Source: an uncultured Clostridium sp.
GTDB lineage: Bacteria; Bacillota; Clostridia; Clostridiales; Clostridiaceae
Length of the DNA: 64,000 bases
Assembly (NCBI RefSeq): GCF_947039605.1
Contig: NZ_CAMQZG010000011.1
Span: forward strand, 1 to 64,000
Direction of reading: 5' to 3'
The position numbers and the translations under genes are program-made. The notes under the pieces are model-generated. The model did not search any database. It was not told the origin of the DNA and saw only the letters and a list, made by a program, of their open reading frames with translations. The stretch's first letter is position 1. Each line of letters starts with the position of its first letter. Below, one piece after another: positions 56,091 to 64,000 of this stretch.

Positions 56091-57143
56091 TTAATATAAT
56101 ATCATTCTGCTTAGCATATCCCTATCTACTGAGAAACTCATAGCTGTATCTGATGTAATAAGTCTCTTCTTATATAGTTCTGCTAACGCCATATCCATAG
56201 TCTTCATACCATACTTACTTCCAGTTTGTACTGAAGATTCTATTTGATGTGTCTTACCTTCTCTGATAAGGTTCTGTATCGCTGGTGTTGAGATCATAAC
56301 TTCAAGTGCTGCTGTTCTACTCCCTTCAGTTGTTGGAAGTAATTGCTGTGACACTATACCTTGTAAAACTGTTGATAACTGAACTTTTATCTGTTGTTGT
56401 TGGTGCGGTGGGAATACATCTATTATTCTATCTATAGTCTTAGAAGCACCTATTGTATGAAGTGTTGAAAATACTAAGTGACCAGTTTCAGCAGCTGTAA
56501 TAGCTATTGATATAGTCTCAAGGTCTCTCATTTCTCCTACTAAGATAATATCTGGATCTTCTCTTAAAACAGATTTTAAAGCTCTCTCATAACTAACTGT
56601 ATCTTTTCCAACTTCTCTTTGATTTACAATACATTTATTGTGTTTATGAAGATACTCTATTGGATCTTCTAAAGTAATAATATGTGCATCTCTTGTCATA
56701 TTTATTTCATTAATCATAGCTGCAAGAGTTGTTGATTTACCACTTCCTGTAGGACCTGTTACTAAAACTAATCCTCTTTTTTTCATAGTTAAATCTTTTA
56801 AAATTTGTGGGTGATTAAGCTCATCAAGTGTAGGTATTTTAAGTGTAATAACCCTTATAGCAAGTGCTGTACTACTTCTTTGCTTAAATATGTTAACCCT
56901 GAATCTCCCTGTCCCTTGAGCTGAATATGATGTATCATACTCCCCTGACTTTTCATAATCATCATATCTTTCTTCTAAAATTTGCTTTGCAAACTCTTCT
57001 GTATCACCAGGTTTTAAAATTTCTTGGCCTATTTTTCTTAATGATCCGTTAATTCTTATAGCTGGCTGCATACCTACTGTTAAGTGTAAATCTGATGCCT
57101 TTTCCTCTATAGTTAATTTTAATAATTCATTTAAATCAAACAT
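56091..57143 (-). CDS. pilT: Type IV pilus retraction ATPase PilT
   Basis: Hexameric ATPase that disassembles type IV pili and drives twitching. The 350-residue protein has a PAS-like N-terminal domain (SDLHLTVG), Walker A GPTGSGKST (130-138), Walker B in IILVGEMRD, His-box residues, and the PilT-specific AIQNLIREGK near the C-terminus. TGGAGGG precedes the ATG. It lies between sigK and ftsA with no other pilus gene in the window, so pilus assembly genes must be elsewhere. Confidence 0.96.
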   Translation of the reverse strand: MFDLNELLKLTIEEKASDLHLTVGMQPAIRINGSLRKIGQEILKPGDTEEFAKQILEERYDDYEKSGEYDTSYSAQGTGRFRVNIFKQRSSTALAIRVITLKIPTLDELNHPQILKDLTMKKRGLVLVTGPTGSGKSTTLAAMINEINMTRDAHIITLEDPIEYLHKHNKCIVNQREVGKDTVSYERALKSVLREDPDIILVGEMRDLETISIAITAAETGHLVFSTLHTIGASKTIDRIIDVFPPHQQQQIKVQLSTVLQGIVSQQLLPTTEGSRTAALEVMISTPAIQNLIREGKTHQIESSVQTGSKYGMKTMDMALAELYKKRLITSDTAMSFSVDRDMLSRMILY

Positions 57144-57182
57144 TTAAACCCTCCAAAATCCTTAATTTTATAATACCCCTTA

Positions 57183-57224
57183 AATAAAAAGTTGCTTACT
57201 CTTAATCAAGAATAAGCAACTTTT
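57183..57224 (-). terminator. Intrinsic terminator of sigK
   Basis: Perfect 12-bp stem AAAAGTTGCTTA/TAAGCAACTTTT (57187-57198 with 57213-57224), 14-base loop, then TTTATTTA on the minus strand. The 100 bases between it and sigK show nothing else. Confidence 0.88.
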
Positions 57225-57324
57225 ATACTATTAATTCCATAGTCTATTAAACTTATTCTACACTAAATTATAAACTATAAATAAATTAAATGCTAGAACT
57301 TTTAGGGGAATTATATCCTTAAAA

Positions 57325-58023
57325 CTATTTTTGAGAATTAAATTCTTTAAATAATTTTTTTAAAGCTTTTTTTTCAATTCTTGAAACATATGATCTCGAT
57401 ATTCCAAGTATTAATGCAATTTCTCTTTGAGTCTTTACATCTCCATCTATAAGTCCATATCTCATCTCTAATATTTCTTTTTCTCTATCACTTAAAACAA
57501 GTTTCATCTTATTATATAGAGCCTTAACCTGTAGACTATTCTCTACAGCCTCTACAACTGAATCTTCTCCACTACTAAGTACATCAATAAGGCATATTTC
57601 ATTTCCTTCTTTATCTACACCAATAGGGTCTTGAAGATAAACCTCACCTTTAGTTTTTTTAGTATTTCTAAATAACATTAATATCTCATTCTCTATGCAT
57701 CTAGCTGCATATGTAGCAAGTCTTGTCCCCTTGCCTGTATTAAATGATTCTATTGCCTTTATAAGGCCAACTGTACCTATTGATATTAGGTCATCTACCT
57801 CTTTATTAGGAAAAGAATACTTTTTTACTATGTGTGCAACAAGCCTCAAATTTCTTTCTATTAAAATCCCTTTAGCTTCGACGCTTCCCTCTTTAAACTC
57901 ATTTAAGTAAAATGCTTCCTCCTTTTCATTAAGTGGTTTTGGAAAGGTTGTATTTCCTGTAACATACCCTGTAAAAAAAATGTTACTACTAATTATATTT
58001 ACTATATGCTGCAATATAAACAC
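57325..58023 (-). CDS. sigK: RNA polymerase sigma-K factor
   Basis: Late mother-cell sigma factor. The 232-residue reading frame is intact, not interrupted by a skin element. It has a hydrophobic N-terminal stretch of about 20 residues (MFILQHIVNIISSNIFFTGY) that looks like a short pro-sequence, then region 2 ([34 protein letters not shown]) and region 4 (TQREIALILGISRSYVSRIEK). The start is GTG at 58023 with AGGAGG 8 bases before. An 11-bp inverted repeat spans the promoter and this start. A sigma-E-like promoter is upstream. Confidence 0.96.
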   Translation of the reverse strand: MFILQHIVNIISSNIFFTGYVTGNTTFPKPLNEKEEAFYLNEFKEGSVEAKGILIERNLRLVAHIVKKYSFPNKEVDDLISIGTVGLIKAIESFNTGKGTRLATYAARCIENEILMLFRNTKKTKGEVYLQDPIGVDKEGNEICLIDVLSSGEDSVVEAVENSLQVKALYNKMKLVLSDREKEILEMRYGLIDGDVKTQREIALILGISRSYVSRIEKKALKKLFKEFNSQK

Positions 58024-58073
58024 TTATAAATCCTCCTAATAATGCTTGTTATATTATATGCCTTATAAGTGTT
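58019..58073 (-). promoter_or_regulatory. Perfect 11-bp inverted repeat flanking the sigK promoter and start
   Basis: AACACTTATAA (minus strand, 58073-58063) and TTATAAGTGTT (58029-58019) are exact inverted copies 33 bases apart. The second arm contains the sigK GTG, and the first lies in the promoter spacer. Confidence 0.55.
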
Positions 58074-58081
58074 AAAATTTC
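58053..58081 (-). promoter_or_regulatory. Sigma-E-like promoter of sigK
   Basis: CATATAAT (58053-58060; pattern CATACAHT, one mismatch), 14-base spacer, GAAATTT (58075-58081; pattern KMATATT, two mismatches) on the minus strand. sigK is known to be transcribed by sigma-E in Bacillus. Confidence 0.5.
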
Positions 58082-58094
58082 TTAATTGTTAAAA

Positions 58095-59741
58095 TTATTT
58101 TTTTAATAATTCTAAAACTATTTCTTTAAATATTGGTGTAGCTGTATTTCCCCCACCAAGTTCCTGCCCAGCTTCACCTTTCCCGTCTATGTTAGGTACA
58201 AAAACAACCATGTTATAATACTCATCATCCATTTTAAAATAACCTAAAAACCATCCATGTGATGAATTACCTACTGATTCTGTTGTTCCTGTCTTTCCAC
58301 CAATTTCAACGCCTTCTATTTGCGCCTCTTTCCCAGTTCCATTATTCACACAATCTATAAGTAAATTTTTTATAATATTTGCATCAAATTCATCTAATAC
58401 TTTAGATTGTTCACCTGAAAATTTTTTAATTTCTTTACCATCTTGATTTTTCACTTCTTTCATAAGAAAAGGTTCTATATAAAACCCACCATTTACAATA
58501 GTTGATAAACTTGCAACTACCTGTATTGGAGTTGATTGTGCACCTTGCCCTATAGGAAAATTACCTTGTGACTCAGCAATATTTGCAATTGCCCCTGTAC
58601 TCTCCATCCCTGTGCTCAAATCTAAGTTTAATACACTAGTAAAATACCCTTGCTCTTTTGCATATTCTACCAATAAATTATAATCTACCTCAGCACCAAG
58701 TTCTGCAAATATATCATTGCATGAAACTTCCATAGCTTTTTGTAAATTTATTTTCCCATGAACATTGAACTCCTTACAAATTTTTCCTTTACACTCATAC
58801 ATATCGCTTAATGTAACATTATTGTATTTCATTGCTGCTCCAAGTGTAACGACCTTAAATGTTGATCCCGGCTCGTAGCCAACTACACCACCACCAGTTA
58901 CCAAATTTGGTGCTAACTCATCTTTTTGTGCTATTGATAGAACTTCTCCTGTACTAGACTTAACAAGAGCAACACCTATATTTTCATGAATTGAATACTC
59001 TTCTCTATTCAATACTTCTCTTATAGCCTCCTGATAATCTTTATCTATAGTAAGTCCAATGTTATTGTTATCAGGATTTACTTCATATTTTACTTCACTA
59101 TATATCCCATCTATATCTTTTTCAAACATTATACTAGTTGCTTCATTATCTTTTGTATAATTTAAAATTTCACCCTCTAAAGAATCTGCACTTTTCAAAT
59201 AATTATCTTCTTGTTTTTGGGGATTATAAGCTTTATCTTTCATTAAAATACTTTCAATACTCCAATTGTTAATATTAGTTTTTTCATCATATTGATAAGC
59301 ATACATTCCCTTTACACCCTTTAATTGCCCTACCTTCTTATAAGTTTCTTCTGAAATCTCATAAGTATATCTTATGTTTCCTGAGCTGGTTATTTTATTT
59401 ACATCAAATTCTTTTACTGCTTCTTCCATAATATAATTAAAACTTATAAAATTCTCTAAATTTTGATTCATACTATTCATTTTAAATGTATCACCATCAA
59501 TTATAATTTTATATTTTCTTGTATAATTATTTAAATCTTTACCATTTCTGTCTAAAAGCAAATATTTATAATCTCCTACTTCTTCTTTTTCAATACTATT
59601 ATTGTATTCTGTACCTGTTACAACAGGATTATATTTATTTTGAATATAATAAACTCTAAAAATTAAAATAACTAATAGAGTTACCATTATAAATTTCACC
59701 TTTTTAATTCTATCTTTTAAAATATATTCTTTACTAAACAA
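58095..59741 (-). CDS. Class B penicillin-binding protein (transpeptidase)
   Basis: Membrane-anchored peptidoglycan transpeptidase with STFK (293-296), SCN (340-342) and KTG (483-485) catalytic motifs. One N-terminal membrane helix (about 17-34) precedes a linker domain and the transpeptidase domain; no PASTA repeats are present. The longest frame begins TTG at 59741, but that site sits in the udk terminator. An in-frame ATG at 59687 (530 residues) has AAGGTG 9 bases upstream and may be the real start. The position next to sigK hints at, but does not show, a sporulation role. Confidence 0.88.
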   Translation of the reverse strand: MFSKEYILKDRIKKVKFIMVTLLVILIFRVYYIQNKYNPVVTGTEYNNSIEKEEVGDYKYLLLDRNGKDLNNYTRKYKIIIDGDTFKMNSMNQNLENFISFNYIMEEAVKEFDVNKITSSGNIRYTYEISEETYKKVGQLKGVKGMYAYQYDEKTNINNWSIESILMKDKAYNPQKQEDNYLKSADSLEGEILNYTKDNEATSIMFEKDIDGIYSEVKYEVNPDNNNIGLTIDKDYQEAIREVLNREEYSIHENIGVALVKSSTGEVLSIAQKDELAPNLVTGGGVVGYEPGSTFKVVTLGAAMKYNNVTLSDMYECKGKICKEFNVHGKINLQKAMEVSCNDIFAELGAEVDYNLLVEYAKEQGYFTSVLNLDLSTGMESTGAIANIAESQGNFPIGQGAQSTPIQVVASLSTIVNGGFYIEPFLMKEVKNQDGKEIKKFSGEQSKVLDEFDANIIKNLLIDCVNNGTGKEAQIEGVEIGGKTGTTESVGNSSHGWFLGYFKMDDEYYNMVVFVPNIDGKGEAGQELGGGNTATPIFKEIVLELLKK

Positions 59742-59775
59742 AAAAACACCCCTTTTAGCTACATACTAGCCAAAA
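59739..59775 (-). terminator. Intrinsic terminator of udk overlapping the PBP start
   Basis: On the minus strand ACCTCTTTTGGCTA pairs along its whole length with TAGCTAAAAGGGGT (14 pairs, two G-T, 5-base loop), then GTTTTTTTG. The AAAAGGGG that would be the PBP ribosome binding site is in the 3' arm, and the TTG codon is at the end of the T-run. Confidence 0.88.
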
Positions 59776-59792
59776 GAGGTATTTTTTATTCA

Positions 59793-60413
59793 TTATTTAT
59801 CAATTACTTGTTTAATTTTAGCAACCATTATATCTATTGCAACCTTATTTCTTCCACCTTCTGGAATAATAATATCTGCATATTTTTTTGTTGGTTCTGT
59901 AAACTGATTGTGCATAGGTTTAACAACATTTAAGTACTGGTTTATTACTGATTCTATTGTTCTACCTCTTTCGTTTATATCTCTAACCATTCTTCTTATA
60001 ATTCTGACATCAGCATCTGTATCAACATAAATTTTTATATCTAATAGTTCTCTAATTCTTGGATCTTCTAAAACTAGAATTCCTTCAACTATTATAATTT
60101 CTTTAGTTTCTACATTTACCTTTTCAACACTTCTGTTGTGATTCGTGAAGTCATAAACAGGCTTTTCTATGTCTTTTCCTTCTAATAAATCTGATAAGTG
60201 TTTAACTAAAAGATCATTATCAAAAGCATTCGGATGATCATAATTAGTTTTACATCTATCCTCTGGTGTTAAATGACTTTGATCCTTATAGTAAGAATCT
60301 TGCTCCATCATAGCTATACATTCTTCACTAAACTTTGCATATATTTCTTTTGCAATAGTACTTTTTCCAGATCCTGTTCCACCTGTAATCCCTATTAGTA
60401 TCGGTCTAGTCAT
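59793..60413 (-). CDS. udk: Uridine kinase
   Basis: Phosphorylates uridine and cytidine in pyrimidine salvage. The 206-residue protein has the P-loop [12 protein letters not shown] (8-19), [16 protein letters not shown] and [17 protein letters not shown] precedes the ATG. It is 3 bases after the U32 peptidase gene, the conserved mltG-trmR-U32-udk order of Firmicutes, and is followed by a strong terminator. Confidence 0.97.
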   Translation of the reverse strand: MTRPILIGITGGTGSGKSTIAKEIYAKFSEECIAMMEQDSYYKDQSHLTPEDRCKTNYDHPNAFDNDLLVKHLSDLLEGKDIEKPVYDFTNHNRSVEKVNVETKEIIIVEGILVLEDPRIRELLDIKIYVDTDADVRIIRRMVRDINERGRTIESVINQYLNVVKPMHNQFTEPTKKYADIIIPEGGRNKVAIDIMVAKIKQVIDK

Positions 60414-60416
60414 CTT

Positions 60417-61679
60417 TTATTTGCCTCCTTGGTTAGTCATCACCATAAGTGGTTTTACTTTTTTATTTGTAACAAGCATATCATCTTTTTTAAGTTTTTT
60501 ATCTGTTTTTACAGTAAAAATCATTGTTGCTTTGTTCGCAACATCTATTTTATTGCCACCTTCATCATGCATATCTTCAAGTGTAAATGCAAAATAATCT
60601 GCTCCTGGAGTTAATACTTCAACTTCCTCACCTTCAAATATTCTATTTTTTTGAAGAATTGTAGCAATTTGTGTTTCTTCATCATAGTTTTGAACAACAC
60701 CAACAATATCAAAATCTCTTACATATGATGTTGTATCAAAAATTTCTGTATTATTCTTTCTACCAAAATAAAAACCTTTTTCATATTGTCTATGACTTAT
60801 TCTCATAAGAATTTCTTTGTGTTTTGGATCTAATACATAATTTTCTTTATCCTCAAAGTAAGCATCAACAGCTTCTCTATACGCCTTAACTATAGAAGCA
60901 ACATAGAACTCACTCTTCATTCTTCCTTCTATTTTAAATGAATTTATTCCACTCTCAACAAGTTCTGGAATATGGTCAATCATACATAAATCTTTTGCAT
61001 TCATTATATATGTCCCATCTTCATCTTCAACTATTGGATATAATTCACCAGGTCTTGTTTCTTCCATTATGTAGTATTTATATCTACAAGCATTTGAACA
61101 AGCTCCTCTATTCGCATCTCTTCCTAACATATAGTTAGAAATAAGACATCTACCTGAGTATGCAATACACATTGAACCATGTATAAATGCTTCAAGTTCA
61201 CAATCTTCTGGTAAGTTTTCTTTATAACCTTCTATTTCTTTAAAACTAAGTTCTCTTGCAAGAACTATTCTTTTAATTCCTTGCTTATACCAAAACTCAG
61301 CTGCTTTCCAGTTTACATTATTTGCTTGTGTACTTAAATGTATTTCTAGACTTGGTACAACTTCTTGCGCAATTGCAATTATACCAGGGTCTCCTGCAAT
61401 TATTGCATCTATTCCAACATCTACAAGAGCTTTAAGATACTCTGGCGCTCCTTTAAGATTACCATTTCTAGCAAAAATATTCATTACAACATAAACTTTT
61501 TTACCTCTTTCATGTGCATATTTAACCCCTTCTGCAATTTGTTCATTTGAAAAGTTATCAGAAAAAGCTCTAAGATTAAACTGATTTCCGCCTAAATAAA
61601 CAGCATCTGCACCGTAGTCAATAGCTGTCTTTAATTTACTTAAATTACCTGCTGGTGCAAGTATTTCTGGTTTTTTCAT
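60417..61679 (-). CDS. U32-family protein, tRNA uridine hydroxylation (TrhP-like)
   Basis: Annotated as a U32 peptidase by family; TrhP members take part in 5-hydroxyuridine formation at tRNA position 34. The 420-residue protein opens KKPEILAPAGNLSKLKTAIDYGADAVY and has the U32 signature EAFIHGSMCIAYSGRCLIS plus clustered cysteines (GACSNACRY). It shares one base with the end of trmR, whose product methylates 5-hydroxyuridine, so the pair form one pathway. GAGGAGG precedes the ATG. Confidence 0.92.
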   Translation of the reverse strand: MKKPEILAPAGNLSKLKTAIDYGADAVYLGGNQFNLRAFSDNFSNEQIAEGVKYAHERGKKVYVVMNIFARNGNLKGAPEYLKALVDVGIDAIIAGDPGIIAIAQEVVPSLEIHLSTQANNVNWKAAEFWYKQGIKRIVLARELSFKEIEGYKENLPEDCELEAFIHGSMCIAYSGRCLISNYMLGRDANRGACSNACRYKYYIMEETRPGELYPIVEDEDGTYIMNAKDLCMIDHIPELVESGINSFKIEGRMKSEFYVASIVKAYREAVDAYFEDKENYVLDPKHKEILMRISHRQYEKGFYFGRKNNTEIFDTTSYVRDFDIVGVVQNYDEETQIATILQKNRIFEGEEVEVLTPGADYFAFTLEDMHDEGGNKIDVANKATMIFTVKTDKKLKKDDMLVTNKKVKPLMVMTNQGGK

Positions 61680-62329
61680 TATAAATTCCTCCTCTTAGTT
61701 ATAGCGATTCCATCTCCCATCGGAATAATAGTAGTTATAAGATTATCTGAATTTGAAACCATCTCAAGATAAGATCTCATTCTTCTAACAATCGTAATTT
61801 GTCTTCTCTTAACTAAGTCATCAGAAGCAATCATACCTCTAAACAGTACATTATCTGCTATTAGTACGCCATCTTTTTCAAGTAATCTAAGGCAATGAGG
61901 TAAGAAATGATTGTAATGTCCCTTACCTGCATCCATAAATATCATGTCATATTTTTCTTCTAATTGTTCAAGGTGTTCTAAACAGTCTCCTGATAAAACC
62001 TCTATTTTATCTTCAAGACCAAATTTTCTTATATTTTCTTTTGCATAAGAAATCATTTTCTCATCTCTTTCAATACTAGTAATAAAACAGTCTCCCTGCA
62101 TAGTTTTATTCATAAGTATTGAAGAATAACCAATGGCGGTGCCAAGTTCTAGAATTCTTTTTGGCTTTTGCATTGCAACCATAAATTCTAAAAACTTACC
62201 ACCCTCCTTTTGGATTATAGGAACAATATTTTCTTTTGCAAATTCTTCTAAATCTTTAAGTTCATCATCTCTATCTGGAATTAAACCTCTAAGGTAATTT
62301 TCCATATATCCAAAAGTTACTCCACTCAC
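61679..62329 (-). CDS. trmR: tRNA 5-hydroxyuridine methyltransferase TrmR (O-methyltransferase)
   Basis: SAM-dependent O-methyltransferase of the catechol-type fold that makes 5-methoxyuridine at tRNA wobble positions in Firmicutes. The 216-residue protein has ILELGTAIGYSSILM (SAM motif, near 75), IFMDAGKGHYNHF, and ADNVLFRG. The start is GTG at 62329, with AGGAG 8 bases before it. It lies between mltG and the U32 gene. Confidence 0.92.
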   Translation of the reverse strand: MSGVTFGYMENYLRGLIPDRDDELKDLEEFAKENIVPIIQKEGGKFLEFMVAMQKPKRILELGTAIGYSSILMNKTMQGDCFITSIERDEKMISYAKENIRKFGLEDKIEVLSGDCLEHLEQLEEKYDMIFMDAGKGHYNHFLPHCLRLLEKDGVLIADNVLFRGMIASDDLVKRRQITIVRRMRSYLEMVSNSDNLITTIIPMGDGIAITKRRNL

Positions 62330-62350
62330 TGATTAAACTCCTTTAATCTT

Positions 62351-63406
62351 TTACTTTTCTTTTTGTTGTTCTGCTATATATTTACTATATTTCTCTGCCG
62401 CTACACTGAACTCTGCATAACTTTTTGTAAAGAAATGTTGATCACTACCTGGATTTAAAACATAGTAAAGATAATCAGTTTTAGCTGGTTTTAAAGCTGC
62501 TTCTAATGCATCTACACCAGGGCTACAAATAGCTCCTATTGGTAATCCTGGGACTTTATATGTGTTATATGGTGAATCTATCTCTAGATATTTATTATAG
62601 ACTACAGATTTATGTTCGCCCATTGCATATAAAACTGTTGCATCTAATTGAAGTGGCATATGAATTGCAAGTCTATTATAAATAACAGATGCAACCTTTG
62701 CTCTATCTTCTTTAGTGCTAGCCTCACCCTCTATCATTGAAGCTATAGTAACATATTTTTGATATTGATCTTCATTAATTTTAACTCCTGCTTCCTGTTG
62801 TGCTATTAGCATCTCTTTTTGGAATTGATTTAACATCATAGATATTATGTCATCTGCAGTAGCTGTTTTAGGAATATTATAAGTATCAGGATATAAGAAT
62901 CCTTCTAAATTATATCTTCTTTCTGAACTCGGTTTAATATAACTTGGTAATGGATAATTTTTAACAGCATCTATAAATACACTAGCCTTCATTATACCTT
63001 GGTCTTGTAATCTATCTGCCATTTTTTGAATTGTAAATCCTTCTGGAAAAGTAATTTTATATGTTGCTACTTCACCTTTTACAAGCATATTTACAAATCC
63101 ATCTAAGTTTATATTTCCTGGTATTTCATAATCTCCTGGTTTAATATCTGTCTCTGAAGGATTTAACTTTAAATATACCTTAGTTAAAAATGAATTCTTT
63201 ATAATCCCCTTAGCCTCTAATTGGTCTAAAACAGTATATAAATATTCCCCTTTTTGCACATTAATGTCTAAAACTTTATCAGTCGTGCTAAATGGACTTT
63301 TCTTATTCTCTGTATACTTAAAAGTAAAAACTCCAAGTATAGCGATTATTATAACCACTATTAAAATTATTGCCAAAGTGATTTTTGATTTAAATCCCTT
63401 ATTCAT
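62351..63406 (-). CDS. mltG: Endolytic murein transglycosylase MltG
   Basis: Cuts nascent glycan strands at the membrane. The 351-residue protein has a short cytoplasmic tail, one membrane helix (about 8-30), a LysM-like region and the catalytic domain with the active-site glutamate in SMIEGEAST, VIYNRL, and SPYNTYKVPGLPIGAICSPG. AGGGGGA precedes the ATG. It is first in the mltG-trmR-U32-udk operon. A TATAAT is close upstream but has no good -35. Confidence 0.96.
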   Translation of the reverse strand: MNKGFKSKITLAIILIVVIIIAILGVFTFKYTENKKSPFSTTDKVLDINVQKGEYLYTVLDQLEAKGIIKNSFLTKVYLKLNPSETDIKPGDYEIPGNINLDGFVNMLVKGEVATYKITFPEGFTIQKMADRLQDQGIMKASVFIDAVKNYPLPSYIKPSSERRYNLEGFLYPDTYNIPKTATADDIISMMLNQFQKEMLIAQQEAGVKINEDQYQKYVTIASMIEGEASTKEDRAKVASVIYNRLAIHMPLQLDATVLYAMGEHKSVVYNKYLEIDSPYNTYKVPGLPIGAICSPGVDALEAALKPAKTDYLYYVLNPGSDQHFFTKSYAEFSVAAEKYSKYIAEQQKEK

Positions 63407-63424
63407 AGAATTCCCCCTATTATA

Positions 63425-63455
63425 TAGTAAATAGCCAAAAAATCATTTGGCTATT
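63425..63455 (-). terminator. Hairpin terminator after typA
   Basis: Ten-bp perfect stem AATAGCCAAA/TTTGGCTATT (63430-63439 with 63446-63455). The following minus-strand tail is TACTATATA, so termination may be incomplete. Confidence 0.5.
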
Positions 63456-63491
63456 CCTATATATTATAATGTTTTTCTATAAATTAATAAA

Positions 63492-64000
63492 CTATTTTCT
63501 TGAAGATCTTTTTCTTTCATTAGAATCAAGAATTCTTTTTCTTATTCTAACACTTTCTGGTGTTACTTCTACTAATTCATCATTAGCTATAAATTCTAAA
63601 CATTGCTCAAGAGACATTTCTCTGTGAGGAACAAGTTTTAAAGCATCATCTGCTCCTGATGATCTTGTATTTGTAAGTTGTTTCTTTCTACACACGTTAA
63701 TTTCTAAATCTTCTGCTCTAGCACATTCTCCACAAACCATACCTGCATAAACGTCTGTTGCTGCACCCATGAATAGTGTTCCTCTGTCTTGAGCGTTATA
63801 TAATCCGTAAGCAACAGCTGTTCCTGATTCAAATACAACTAATGAACCTCTGCTTCTTCCTGGCATTTCACCTTTAACTTTTTCATATCCATCAAATACG
63901 TGGTTCATGATACCATTACCTTTTGTATCTGTCATGAATTCGTTTCTGAATCCTATAAGACCTCTTGCAGGAATTTTGAACTCAAGTCTTGAGTATCCAT
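63492..64000 (-). CDS. typA: Ribosome-binding GTPase TypA/BipA, C-terminal part
   Basis: Translational GTPase of the EF-G type involved in 50S assembly and growth at low temperature. Only the last 169 residues are in the window; the GTPase domain is past the right edge. Visible C-terminal hallmarks are KIPARGLIGFRNEF, PGRSRGSLV, RGTLFMG, CGECARAEDL and NTRSSGADDALKL. The C-terminus is basic (RKRSSRK). mltG follows after 85 bases. Confidence 0.95.
   Translation of the reverse strand, partial: GYSRLEFKIPARGLIGFRNEFMTDTKGNGIMNHVFDGYEKVKGEMPGRSRGSLVVFESGTAVAYGLYNAQDRGTLFMGAATDVYAGMVCGECARAEDLEINVCRKKQLTNTRSSGADDALKLVPHREMSLEQCLEFIANDELVEVTPESVRIRKRILDSNERKRSSRK

Noticed and set aside
56091..57143. 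A complete type IV pilus locus around pilT
   Set aside because: No pilB, pilC, pilin or prepilin peptidase gene is present in the window.
57325..58023. sigK interrupted by a skin-type element
   Set aside because: The reading frame is continuous from the N-terminal hydrophobic stretch through region 4.

Overview
The window is an AT-rich stretch of core chromosome from an endospore-forming Firmicute, most likely Clostridium sensu stricto or a close relative. The evidence is the gene content: spoIIGA-sigE-sigG, an uninterrupted sigK that still has a hydrophobic pro-like N-terminus, spoIVA, spoVM and ylbJ, together with pta-ackA, zinc-type L28 and L32, pilT next to sigK and ftsA-ftsZ, and the classical low-GC order plsX-acpP-rnc-smc-ftsY-ylxM-ffh-rpsP-khpA-rimM-trmD-rplS-rbgA. 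Nearly everything is on the minus strand; only tmcAL, ylbJ and rpmB are on the plus strand. I saw no tRNA, rRNA, insertion sequence, prophage or CRISPR array. No stretch above 300 bases lacks a gene.

Layout, left to right (the minus-strand genes are transcribed right to left). 1-5800: ribosome assembly and SRP (rbgA, rplS, trmD, rimM, khpA, rpsP, ffh, ylxM, ftsY). 5826-16000: smc, a 30-residue membrane peptide, an Elp3-like radical SAM protein, rnc, acpP, plsX, rpmF, yceD, ackA, pta. 16189-18637: plus-strand tmcAL and ylbJ. 18634-24413: a coiled-coil protein, coaD, rsmD, recG, a fakA-like gene and the Asp23-family gene yloU. 24634: rpmB on plus, then spoVM on minus. 25072-40358: one long series running yicC, remA, gmk, rpoZ, coaBC, priA, def, fmt, a metallopeptidase, rsmB, rlmN, prpC, prkC, rsgA, rpe, thiN. 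40509-50696: purine permease, asparaginase, spoIVA, gpsA, der, a lone histidine kinase, pgeF, nrdR. 50762-58023: ylmC, sigG, sigE, spoIIGA, ftsZ, ftsA, pilT, sigK. 58095-64000: a class B PBP, udk, a U32 peptidase, trmR, mltG and the 3' part of typA.

The genes are mostly housekeeping: ribosome biogenesis, tRNA and rRNA modification, SRP targeting, chromosome condensation, acetate formation, CoA, fatty acid and thiamine cofactors, formyl-Met processing, division, and the sporulation sigma cascade. The sporulation parts fit one programme: SpoIIGA matures sigma-E, a sigma-F-type promoter precedes sigG, sigma-E-like promoters precede spoVM and sigK, and SpoVM and SpoIVA build the coat basement layer.

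The less ordinary signals are regulatory and small-gene scale. Two genes (khpA and smc), perhaps also yceD, have a strong Shine-Dalgarno sequence placed 26-38 bases from the start codon with a perfect hairpin between, so that folding would restore normal spacing. The rnc leader carries a long stem that could be an RNase III self-cleavage site. The udk terminator buries the apparent ribosome binding site of the downstream PBP gene. A 30-codon membrane peptide and the 23-codon spoVM are easily missed. I found no convincing new multi-gene system.
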